From: a virus
IMG/VR virus record: IMGVR_UViG_3300044858_000906
Coordinates: 1-24,500 of that record
Direction: 5' to 3' (one strand)
Length of the DNA stretch: 24,500 bases
The notes beneath the pieces were generated by a model that saw nothing but the letters and a program-made list of their open reading frames with translations, had not been told where the DNA came from and did no database searches. Both the position numbers and the translations under genes were made by a program. The stretch's first letter is position 1, and each line of letters begins with the position of its first letter. Shown one piece after another: positions 1 to 6,009 of the stretch.

Positions 1-113
1 TGTGTGAATTGACTGATGAAGAAGCAATCCAATACGGAGAACTTATGAAGCAAACCTTTATTGAACACCATAAGGAACACGTTGTGAGGGAGGCAAAGCA
101 AAATGGAGCATAA
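1..113 (+). CDS. Partial C-terminal end of an unknown phage protein
   Basis: The frame beginning at base 3 is open from the left edge to a TAA at 111-113 and gives 36 charged residues ending KQNGA. No stop interrupts it, while both other frames stop within the first few codons, so it is probably the tail end of a gene that starts outside the window. The piece is rich in Glu, Lys and His and looks helical. No family is recognisable and no function is proposed. Confidence 0.5.
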   Translation, partial: CELTDEEAIQYGELMKQTFIEHHKEHVVREAKQNGA

Positions 114-148
114 CTACTGTATAACTGCAATAAAAAGGATAAATAAAT

Positions 149-379
149 ATGAGAGTATCAGTAAGTTATATAGTTGTTTGGCAAGTTGTAATTAATGGAA
201 TTGAAACACCTTATAAGTTCACAAAAGACGGTATTTGTATTAATACCCAACGATGCAAAATATTAAAAAAAGTATCAAAAAATTCAACAATAGGATATAA
301 TTTTAATTCAAAATTTTACCCACTTTCAAAAGTTCGATTAATGATGCAAAAAATAAAAATAAATAAATTACCATTTTAA
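149..379 (+). CDS. Small hypothetical phage protein (76 aa)
   Basis: A 76-residue basic protein, preceded by an A-rich leader typical of Bacteroidota start sites and ending 2 bases before the next gene. The core, from about residue 20, reads like a short beta-rich unit (NGIETPYKFTKDGICIN) followed by a basic segment ending in NKLPF. I have a family-level impression of similar small proteins in Bacteroidota phages but cannot name a function. The first 12 or so residues may not be part of the real protein, because an internal start cannot be excluded. It is co-directional with its neighbours and likely in one transcript with them. Confidence 0.55.
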   Translation: MRVSVSYIVVWQVVINGIETPYKFTKDGICINTQRCKILKKVSKNSTIGYNFNSKFYPLSKVRLMMQKIKINKLPF

Positions 380-381
380 AC

Positions 382-699
382 ATGACAAAAGACATATACG
401 ATAACCATTCAATGAATAGTTTAAACGCCTATTGGCATGCAAAAGCAAGCTGTCAATATTGGGATTCAGTAATAAGCGATAGGCACTTAATGAGTAATAA
501 AGACTTTTTGAAATGTATGATTGCAGCACGAAAAGCAAGCCGCATTTTAATTACTGAAATTGAAAAGGCATACAAGCAAGCTGGAATTGACATTGAACAG
601 ATTGGAGAAGAAAACGAGGTTATATTCCAGGCTATGGAAATAATGCAGGAGTTAACTGATAGTTTACAAATAAAACCAATATTGAAAGTAAAAATGTAA
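382..699 (+). CDS. Hypothetical helical phage protein (105 aa)
   Basis: The protein has 105 residues and is mostly alpha-helical by composition, with a run of Ala, Lys and Glu through its middle (AARKASRILITEIEKAYKQ). It lacks transmembrane segments, a signal peptide or a metal motif. It starts 3 bases after the upstream stop, so it belongs to the same operon, and it ends just before the promoter of the sigma-like gene. Function unknown. Confidence 0.6.
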   Translation: MTKDIYDNHSMNSLNAYWHAKASCQYWDSVISDRHLMSNKDFLKCMIAARKASRILITEIEKAYKQAGIDIEQIGEENEVIFQAMEIMQELTDSLQIKPILKVKM

Positions 700-714
700 A
701 AAATACTATATTTG
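681..714 (+). promoter_or_regulatory. Bacteroidota-type promoter for the sigma-like gene
   Basis: TATATTTG at 707-714 matches the Bacteroidota -7 consensus TAnnTTTG exactly. ATTG at 681-684, 22 bases upstream, fits a degenerate -33 TTTG element. The start codon follows 8 bases after the -7 box, implying a very short or leaderless mRNA. The promoter overlaps the 3' end of the upstream gene. Confidence 0.55.
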
Positions 715-722
715 TAAAATAA

Positions 723-1202
723 ATGGAATTAGTTAACATAATTTTGAGCAACAAAATATATTTTGAAACTTGCAAAAATATAAACATAAATTATGCTGAT
801 GACATTTATCAAGAGGTAATAGAACAACTATTAACAATGCCAGTTGAAAGACTGCCAACAAAGGAATATTTGCAGTTTTGGTTTTATTGCACAGCCAGAA
901 ATATTATCTCACAAAATGGAAAGTTAGGAAAATTAATAAGTAAAGATTTTCCAACCGATATTCAATTTGAAATAATAGAAGAAGAACAAAATTGCGAATT
1001 AAAATTTGAACTAGATATTAAAAATATTGAAGATTTTTTATTAAGTTTAAACGAGTTTGAGAATAGAATAATAATTTTATATTCCGAACATAAATCAATG
1101 CGAAAAATAAGCCAGTTAACTGGAATAAGTTACTCAGCTTTAAGGTCAGTAAAAGAAAAAATAAAACAATTTGCAAATGAAAATACTTGTAATAATTCCT
1201 AG
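723..1202 (+). CDS. Sigma-70-like transcription factor
   Basis: A 159-residue protein with the outline of a small group-4 (ECF-like) sigma factor. Residues about 23-65 resemble region 2: an acidic YADDIYQEVIEQLL segment followed by an aromatic helix WFYCTARNII, as in the core-binding and -10 recognition helices. Residues about 112-150 resemble region 4: an LNEFENRIIILYSEHKSM lead-in and then a helix-turn-helix ending GISYSALRSVKEKIKQ. The middle is acidic. It would bind host RNA polymerase and direct it to phage promoters. Identification is by pattern, and the region 2 match is weaker than region 4, so a plain helix-turn-helix regulator is the alternative. It has its own promoter just upstream and overlaps the next gene by 26 bases. 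Confidence 0.6.
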   Translation: MELVNIILSNKIYFETCKNININYADDIYQEVIEQLLTMPVERLPTKEYLQFWFYCTARNIISQNGKLGKLISKDFPTDIQFEIIEEEQNCELKFELDIKNIEDFLLSLNEFENRIIILYSEHKSMRKISQLTGISYSALRSVKEKIKQFANENTCNNS

Positions 1203-2244
1203 TTACCCCAAAATAAGCGGTGTTGATTATCATCGACTTTTACAGCCACATAAGCGAATGTCTGAAATGTTTAAAGAGTCAGTTGATATGTACCAAATAA
1301 ATGAAATTGACACCGCAACAATTGAGTTTTTACAAGGGTTTGATTTAGTGATTGCAAACCGATTTATTTCAAGAGTAAACGGGAACGAAGCGATTAAAAA
1401 GTTACAAGATGCAAATGTTCCTTATGTTTTAGATATTGATGACGATTACAGATTACCCGAGTGGCATATTTTAGCGCACCAAGCAAAGAAAGAGAAACAC
1501 GCTGAAAAGATATTACAAGCGTTGCATTATGCAAAAGCAATTACAACAACACACGATTATTTGAGTGGAACTTTAAAGCATGAAGCTAATCAGAAATATG
1601 CTTTTGAAATTCCAAATGCAATTAATCCAAAAGAGGAACAGTACAAAGGTAAAAAGCGTGAAATTGATGTTGTGAAATTGGGGTGGAGTGGATCAATTAC
1701 TCACTTTGAAGATGTGATGTTATTGCATGATAGTTTATATTCATTGTATAGCCAGGAGCAAATAAAAGATAAATTTCAAATTGTTTATGGGGGTTATGGA
1801 AATGCAGACGAAAACAGCAAAGCAATAGCAGGTGTTTTAAGTTGCAAAGGTAAAGCAGCACCAAGTCAATTTGCTACGTTTCCAAGTGCATCAATTAACG
1901 ATTATGCAAGGTTCTATGACTTAGTTGATGTTAGTCTTATACCTTTGCGAGATAACCGATTTAACAAGCTAAAATCTAACCTTAAATTAATTGAATCAGG
2001 ATTTAAAAAGAAGGCATGCATAGTTTCAAATGTTCACCCTTACGAACCAATGTTAAAGCATGGTAAGAATTGCCTTGTAGTTAAGCATAAGAACGATTGG
2101 TATAAACACATGGTCAAGTTAATTGAAAACCCAAACATGATTGAGGACTTAGGAGAACAATTATATTTAGATTGCCAAGTGCAACACATTGATAGAATAG
2201 CAGAATTAAGATATAAAACGTATAAACAAATATTAGAATTATGA
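1177..2244 (+). CDS. Glycosyltransferase, GT4-like (GT-B fold)
   Basis: A 355-residue protein starting MKILVIIPSYPK, a typical Rossmann-strand opening. ATG 1177 is preferred over the upstream TTG at 1171. Residues about 165-180 (VVKLGWSGSITHFEDV) resemble the start of the C-terminal donor-binding domain. The stretch KLKSNLKLIESG near residues 263-274 followed by CIVSN and a GKNCLVV element is the usual GT4 donor-site arrangement, where the Glu contacts the nucleotide sugar. It probably transfers a hexose from a nucleotide sugar. The acceptor is unknown: phage virion protein, host surface polysaccharide or modified DNA are all possible. The start lies inside the end of the sigma-like gene and its stop overlaps the next start, so translation is likely coupled. 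Confidence 0.8.
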   Translation: MKILVIIPSYPKISGVDYHRLLQPHKRMSEMFKESVDMYQINEIDTATIEFLQGFDLVIANRFISRVNGNEAIKKLQDANVPYVLDIDDDYRLPEWHILAHQAKKEKHAEKILQALHYAKAITTTHDYLSGTLKHEANQKYAFEIPNAINPKEEQYKGKKREIDVVKLGWSGSITHFEDVMLLHDSLYSLYSQEQIKDKFQIVYGGYGNADENSKAIAGVLSCKGKAAPSQFATFPSASINDYARFYDLVDVSLIPLRDNRFNKLKSNLKLIESGFKKKACIVSNVHPYEPMLKHGKNCLVVKHKNDWYKHMVKLIENPNMIEDLGEQLYLDCQVQHIDRIAELRYKTYKQILEL

Positions 2245-2429
2245 AAATATTACAAACAAACAAAAGCAAAGTTTTATTTTTAGAAAATGAAAACGAGGTA
2301 AAAATTTTAAAAGAATTACTTAAAAAAAATAAAAAAGGTGGATTAATATTTGTTGAAAGTAGCGAAAATACACCAAGTGACAAAGAGATTGATAAAGTAA
2401 TTAAATTAACTTACAAAAATGATAGATAA
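2241..2429 (+). CDS. Small hypothetical protein (62 aa)
   Basis: A 62-residue Lys/Glu-rich protein whose ATG overlaps the stop of the upstream glycosyltransferase (ATGA) and which itself overlaps the next gene by 11 bases. It shows a short strand (KVLFLENENEV), a basic helix and a second strand (GGLIFVES). No family recognised. The tight overlaps on both sides and the lack of a competing frame are the main support that it is translated. Confidence 0.55.
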   Translation: MKILQTNKSKVLFLENENEVKILKELLKKNKKGGLIFVESSENTPSDKEIDKVIKLTYKNDR

Positions 2430-2658
2430 AATTTTATATTGCATTGGAATATCAATGCTGTTTACTTCCTTTTTTAGCTTAACACAAATCCCTAAATGGT
2501 TAGATTTTAAACCATTTAATTGCGGTGTGTGCCTTTCATTTTGGATTTGTGTAATAGCTATTCAATTTGATTTAATTCAATACACACAAGCGTTTGCCAT
2601 AGCAGGGTATGCAGCTTATTTTTCAATGATTTTAAAACGAATAATGTATAAAATATGA
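2419..2658 (+). CDS. Small membrane protein with a CxxC pair
   Basis: A 79-residue protein with two predicted membrane segments (about residues 4-22 and 38-70, the latter perhaps two). Between them lies CGVCLSFWICV, where a Cys-Gly-Val-Cys pair sits at the membrane face. Small membrane proteins with a NCGVCLSFW-like motif recur in Bacteroidota phages as far as I recall, but I know of no assigned function. The CxxC could bind a metal or be redox-active. It overlaps its neighbours on both sides (11 and 4 bases), placing it firmly in the glycosyltransferase operon, and it might anchor or serve the glycosylation machinery. Confidence 0.6.
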   Translation: MIDKILYCIGISMLFTSFFSLTQIPKWLDFKPFNCGVCLSFWICVIAIQFDLIQYTQAFAIAGYAAYFSMILKRIMYKI

Positions 2659-2903
2659 AACCAAAACAAAAAGCAAAAGAATTAGTAATGAGTATGTTTC
2701 AACCTCCGGTAGATTCTTTAGAATATAAACAAGGTCAAAAACATTTTTTTAATCAATATAGTGCAGCAAAACCATGTGCATTAATAGCAGTTGCAGAAAT
2801 ACTAAACGCAATTTATAACGAAGATTTTGATGGGCATTTAATTGATGAAAATGATGCTGCAAGTTATTGGCAAGAAGTAAAAAGAGAAATAGAAAAGCTA
2901 TGA
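2655..2903 (+). CDS. Hypothetical protein (82 aa)
   Basis: An 82-residue soluble protein. The segment KPCALIAVAEILNAI looks like an amphipathic helix and the C-terminus YWQEVKREIEKL is another helix. Short proteins ending in a YWQEVKxEIEKL-like motif are familiar from Bacteroidota phages, but their role is unknown to me. It overlaps the membrane protein gene by 4 bases (ATGA) and the next gene by 4 bases. Confidence 0.6.
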   Translation: MKPKQKAKELVMSMFQPPVDSLEYKQGQKHFFNQYSAAKPCALIAVAEILNAIYNEDFDGHLIDENDAASYWQEVKREIEKL

Positions 2904-3181
2904 GAACATTTAAAGATATTTTAGAACAACTAAAACATAAAGGACCTAACCGATTTAGCTTATATGAATTACTTGAAATATTTATTAATGAAACTGATTG
3001 GGTAGGTAGTGGGCAACAATTTTTAGAACTTGCTTCAATATGGCATGAAATAAGCGGGACACGAGTTAATACTGGCTGCCCTGCTTGCTGCTTAGATACT
3101 TTAAAAAGTCTAAAAAATTGGTATATTCGTGAAAGTGAAATACATTTTAAAGGAGTTCAACCTAAAAAAAGGAGTAAATAA
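2900..3181 (+). CDS. Hypothetical protein with Cys-rich GCPACC motif (93 aa)
   Basis: The start is placed at ATG 2900 because it overlaps the previous stop as ATGA; the in-frame ATG at 2867 would overlap by 37 bases. The 93-residue product has a helical N-terminus and then NTGCPACCLDTLKSLKNWY near residues 62-80. The clustered cysteines could form half of a zinc knuckle, but a second pair is not evident. The C-terminus is strongly basic (KKRSK). The stop overlaps the next ATG by one base. Confidence 0.55.
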   Translation: MRTFKDILEQLKHKGPNRFSLYELLEIFINETDWVGSGQQFLELASIWHEISGTRVNTGCPACCLDTLKSLKNWYIRESEIHFKGVQPKKRSK

Positions 3182-3975
3182 TGGCACTAATTGCAATGTG
3201 TTGCCATGACACAGAAGAAAATGGAAGGTCTAAATATACATCACAAACAATTGAAAGTTTATTTGAAACAGTTGATTTTACACAAGACAAATTAGTTATT
3301 ATTGATAATGCAAGTTGTCAAGAAACTAAAGAACTAATGAAAGAATTGGGTTGCATTCTTGATACTAAAAAGTTTAAAGAAAATCATATACCTTTTGTTT
3401 TAATTACCAACTCCGAGAACTTAGGAACTGCAAAAGCAATTAACCAAGCATGGAGTTTAAGAGAACCTAACGAAGTAGTTATTAAAATGGATAACGATGT
3501 TGTCATAAATAACTATGGTTGGATAGAAGAAATGGAGTTAGCAATGAAACTTGGTGGCTATGGAATAGTAGGCTTGAAACGTAAAGACTTAATGCAACAC
3601 CCAAACGCTAAAGACAATTGGAAAACAGAACTAAAAATGCTTCCACACGAAAAAGGCGACAACTGGGTAGTAGTAGAAGAAAGCGCAGACATAATGGGTA
3701 CTGTTCAAATGTTTAATCCAAGTTTAATTAATAAAATGGGTGGGTTAATGCAAGCAGGAGTATATGGATTTGATGACACATTAGCTTGTATAAGAGCAAT
3801 ATTACTTGGTTATAAACTTGCATTTTTGCCACACATAGACATTGACCATATAGATGTTGGTGGGGATGCTTACACAGAATGGAAACGCAAATATGCAGGC
3901 GAAAAAATGGAAGAATTTTATAAAATAAAAGATGGTTTAATTAATGGCACAATACCAATAAAAGTAGAACTATGA
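3181..3975 (+). CDS. Glycosyltransferase family 2-like (GT-A fold)
   Basis: A 264-residue protein with the classic GT2 order. An N-terminal strand is followed by VIIDNASCQETKEL (nucleotide binding), then ITNSENLGTAKAINQAW, a close match to the GT2 NxGxxxAxNxG-type region. VVIKMDNDVVI follows, carrying the DxD metal motif at D104-N-D106. A later VYGFDDTLACIRAILLGYK stretch fits the catalytic-base region (ED/DD). It should use a divalent cation and a nucleotide sugar. Acceptor unknown. Its start overlaps the upstream stop, and its own stop overlaps the next glycosyltransferase, so the two are likely co-translated and may act in sequence on one substrate. Confidence 0.85.
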   Translation: MALIAMCCHDTEENGRSKYTSQTIESLFETVDFTQDKLVIIDNASCQETKELMKELGCILDTKKFKENHIPFVLITNSENLGTAKAINQAWSLREPNEVVIKMDNDVVINNYGWIEEMELAMKLGGYGIVGLKRKDLMQHPNAKDNWKTELKMLPHEKGDNWVVVEESADIMGTVQMFNPSLINKMGGLMQAGVYGFDDTLACIRAILLGYKLAFLPHIDIDHIDVGGDAYTEWKRKYAGEKMEEFYKIKDGLINGTIPIKVEL

Positions 3976-4607
3976 TAGTTTTAACAGTAGCAGACCAACG
4001 TAGTAAATGTTTCCAATTAGAACGCTCCTTAAATTATTTTAAGTGGCAGTATCATATAATTGAAGTAAACCAATGGCAAGGATTCGCAATGAAACTAAAC
4101 AAGGTATATGAATACTTAAAAGCTAATCCGAATATAACCGATTTTATATTTGTTGATGCTTATGATACATTTTTTTTAGACACACCACAAAACACTAAGC
4201 GCAAAATATATTGGAATTGTTTATTTAATTCAGAAGTAAACTGTTGGCCTGATGTTGACCAACTAGCAAACTACGAAGCAAGGGAACAATACACAAAACC
4301 AAACACAAAATTTAGATTCTTAAATAGTGGTGCTTACTACATGAAGTCAGAAACATTTATTAAGTTAATAGACAAACAAGGAATACACGACAGTGAAGAT
4401 GACCAAAGAATAGCAACTAAATGGCTAATCAATAACCCAAGCATAGGTGTAGACCATGATTGCCGAGTATTTCAAACATTATGTGGTATATTGCCAACTG
4501 ATTACAGAATAGAAAATAATCAATTTATTACTAAAGATAATTTCAAACCAACAATCATTCATGGAAACGGTAAAGCAGATATGAATTTTATATACGAATT
4601 AATATGA
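3972..4607 (+). CDS. PLOD/procollagen-type glycosyltransferase domain protein
   Basis: A 211-residue single-domain protein with the motif order of the glycosyltransferase domain found in lysyl hydroxylase (PLOD) and related proteins. IFVDAYDTFF at about 59-68 has D62 and D65 in the metal-binding DxxD position. FLNSGAYYM around N118-S119-G120 follows, then an acidic DSEDDQR with D143-D144-Q145, and finally IIHGNGK at H197. These are the expected donor, metal and acceptor sites. In eukaryotic homologues the domain glycosylates hydroxylysine of collagen. The phage substrate is unknown, and no collagen-like Gly-x-y protein is visible in this window. ATGA overlap with the upstream GT2 gene suggests coordinated use. 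Confidence 0.75.
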   Translation: MIVLTVADQRSKCFQLERSLNYFKWQYHIIEVNQWQGFAMKLNKVYEYLKANPNITDFIFVDAYDTFFLDTPQNTKRKIYWNCLFNSEVNCWPDVDQLANYEAREQYTKPNTKFRFLNSGAYYMKSETFIKLIDKQGIHDSEDDQRIATKWLINNPSIGVDHDCRVFQTLCGILPTDYRIENNQFITKDNFKPTIIHGNGKADMNFIYELI

Positions 4608-4663
4608 GTAATTGTTTAAAATGCGAAAAAGACTTAAATAAATAACATAATGATAATTTTATA

Positions 4664-4671
4664 TATATTTG
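4664..4671 (+). promoter_or_regulatory. -7 promoter box before the lipoprotein gene
   Basis: TATATTTG at 4664-4671 matches the Bacteroidota -7 consensus. It lies in an 85-base gap without genes (4608-4692) and sits 21 bases before the lipoprotein ATG. No TTTG-like -33 element is seen at the expected distance, so strength is uncertain. It would let the lipoprotein, and perhaps the packaging genes after it, be expressed apart from the glycosyltransferase block. Confidence 0.45.
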
Positions 4672-4692
4672 CAACATAATAAACAACAGAAC

Positions 4693-5040
4693 ATGAAAAA
4701 GATTACAATATTTATCACAGCACTTTTAATGGTATTTAGCTGTACAAAAGAGCAAGTTGAACCAACACAAGTTTACAAAACAATTGAAACGAAGTTGTTT
4801 ATTTTTAACACAATTACCAACGCTGCTAATAACACATGGGTAAATGATACAGCTATTTATTCAGCATTTACAACTGACTTTCAATTTGTGAGAACAATGG
4901 CAAAAGGCGATTCAATAAAAATCAAAGTATTTTCTAATCGTGTAAGCCAAAATAATAAGTTAAATATTGTTTATAATGGATTAGTAATAAAAAATATTGA
5001 AGTTCAAAAAGTTTTAGAATACACCTTTAAATATGAATAG
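4693..5040 (+). CDS. Putative phage-encoded lipoprotein
   Basis: A 115-residue protein starting at ATG 4693, chosen because it gives a proper signal peptide: MKKITIF, a hydrophobic core, and a lipobox VFSC with the lipidated Cys at residue 17. An in-frame upstream start at 4669 would put eight polar residues in front. The mature part is a compact, beta-rich domain of about 98 residues without recognisable family motifs. Lipoproteins carried by phages often act at the cell surface, for example in blocking superinfection, but that role here is inference from location and type only. It has its own promoter-like box and ends 2 bases before the HNH gene. Confidence 0.65.
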   Translation: MKKITIFITALLMVFSCTKEQVEPTQVYKTIETKLFIFNTITNAANNTWVNDTAIYSAFTTDFQFVRTMAKGDSIKIKVFSNRVSQNNKLNIVYNGLVIKNIEVQKVLEYTFKYE

Positions 5041-5042
5041 TT

Positions 5043-5552
5043 ATGGCACGACCTTTTGGAACTAAAGCAATAGAAACACCTGAAAAAATGTGGTGTAACA
5101 TAAACAATTGTGAAGGATACATGATTTCAAATTATGGAGATGTAATTTCATTTAGAAAAAGAAACAGTAAAGTGTTTTATGATGTTCCGAAAGTTATAAA
5201 ACAAAATACAATAACTACTCATTGTGCAAAAAAGTATAATAGAGTAAATTTGCTAGGAAAAGCTTTTTTTGTTCATAGATTAGTAGCAGAACATTTTATT
5301 GAGAATAAAACAAATAAACCTCAAGTAAACCATATTGATGGTGATTCATTAAATAATATTGTGATTAATTTAGAGTGGGTTACTAATTCAGAAAATCAAA
5401 TACATAGATTTAAAATGAATGGCACAAAAAACAATTATGGTCAATATGTACATAAAAGTAAAAACAATTTTAGAGTTTATAAAAAAGGAGTAGTCGATAA
5501 ATCATTTAGAGAATTAGAAGTTGCTCAAACATTTGCTAAACAATACTACTAA
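5043..5552 (+). CDS. NUMOD4-HNH homing endonuclease
   Basis: A 169-residue protein. Residues about 14-40 match the NUMOD4 DNA-binding motif (EKMWCNIN, then EGYMISNYGDVISF). Residues about 78-115 are an HNH_3-type nuclease: VHRLVAEHFI, then VNHIDGDSLNN with H97, D99 and N-N following, and INLEWVTNSENQ. The C-terminal 45 residues (YVHKSKNNFRVYKKGV) look like a small AP2-like or NUMOD DNA-binding unit. Such enzymes cut allelic sites lacking the gene and spread by repair. It sits between the lipoprotein and the small terminase, ending 2 bases before the latter. Its first residues, MARPFGTKAIETPEKMW, look like a small-terminase N-terminus rather than a normal endonuclease start. Confidence 0.85.
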   Translation: MARPFGTKAIETPEKMWCNINNCEGYMISNYGDVISFRKRNSKVFYDVPKVIKQNTITTHCAKKYNRVNLLGKAFFVHRLVAEHFIENKTNKPQVNHIDGDSLNNIVINLEWVTNSENQIHRFKMNGTKNNYGQYVHKSKNNFRVYKKGVVDKSFRELEVAQTFAKQYY

Positions 5553-5554
5553 TT

Positions 5555-5956
5555 ATGCACCCAACAAGAATATTTAAAACACCTGAAGAATTAGAAAAAG
5601 CTTTTAATGAGTACAAACAAAGTCTTATTGAAGAAGCTAAACAATGGGTTAAAGTACAATATGTCGGAAAAGATGGAGATAGGGTTACTGACCCTTTAAA
5701 ACTACCATATACCATAGACGGATTTGAAGTTTGGTGCAAAAATAATTATGGATTTGTACATCAATATTTTGATAATAAAGAGAACCTTTATAATGACTTT
5801 GTGACTATCTGTTCGTACATTAAAAAAGAAATTAGAAATAATCAAATTACTGGAGGGCTTCTAGGTTCATACAACCCAAGCATAACACAACGATTAAACG
5901 GATTAACCGACAAGAGCGAAGTAACTGTAAAAGAACAGCCTTTATTTCCTGAGTAA
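5555..5956 (+). CDS. terS: Terminase small subunit
   Basis: A 133-residue protein that would recognise the packaging site and load DNA onto the large terminase. The N-terminus TPEELEKAFNEYKQSL and the central QYVGKDGDRVTDPLKLPYTIDGF followed by a helix FVTICSYIKKEI match the small-terminase pattern seen in Bacteroidota phages. The C-terminus NPSITQRLNGLTDKSEVTV, with QPLFPE at the end, is characteristic of proteins that pair with a downstream TerL. It starts 2 bases after the HNH gene, so its expression likely depends on read-through from there. Assignment rests on these motifs and on the TerL directly downstream. Confidence 0.8.
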   Translation: MHPTRIFKTPEELEKAFNEYKQSLIEEAKQWVKVQYVGKDGDRVTDPLKLPYTIDGFEVWCKNNYGFVHQYFDNKENLYNDFVTICSYIKKEIRNNQITGGLLGSYNPSITQRLNGLTDKSEVTVKEQPLFPE

Positions 5957-6009
5957 AATTAAACAAAGTCAACAAAACCGCTTGTCTATACGGTGAGCAA
6001 ATCGCATTT

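Noticed and set aside
103-195. 30-codon ORF overlapping the edge CDS and the 149-379 gene
   Set aside because: It overlaps two better candidates in another frame and shows no protein-like pattern.
4604-4645. 13-codon ORF MSNCLKCEKDLNK with a CxxC
   Set aside because: It overlaps the PLOD-type gene stop as TATGA and looks tempting, but it is too short to support as a gene and no partner motif is present.
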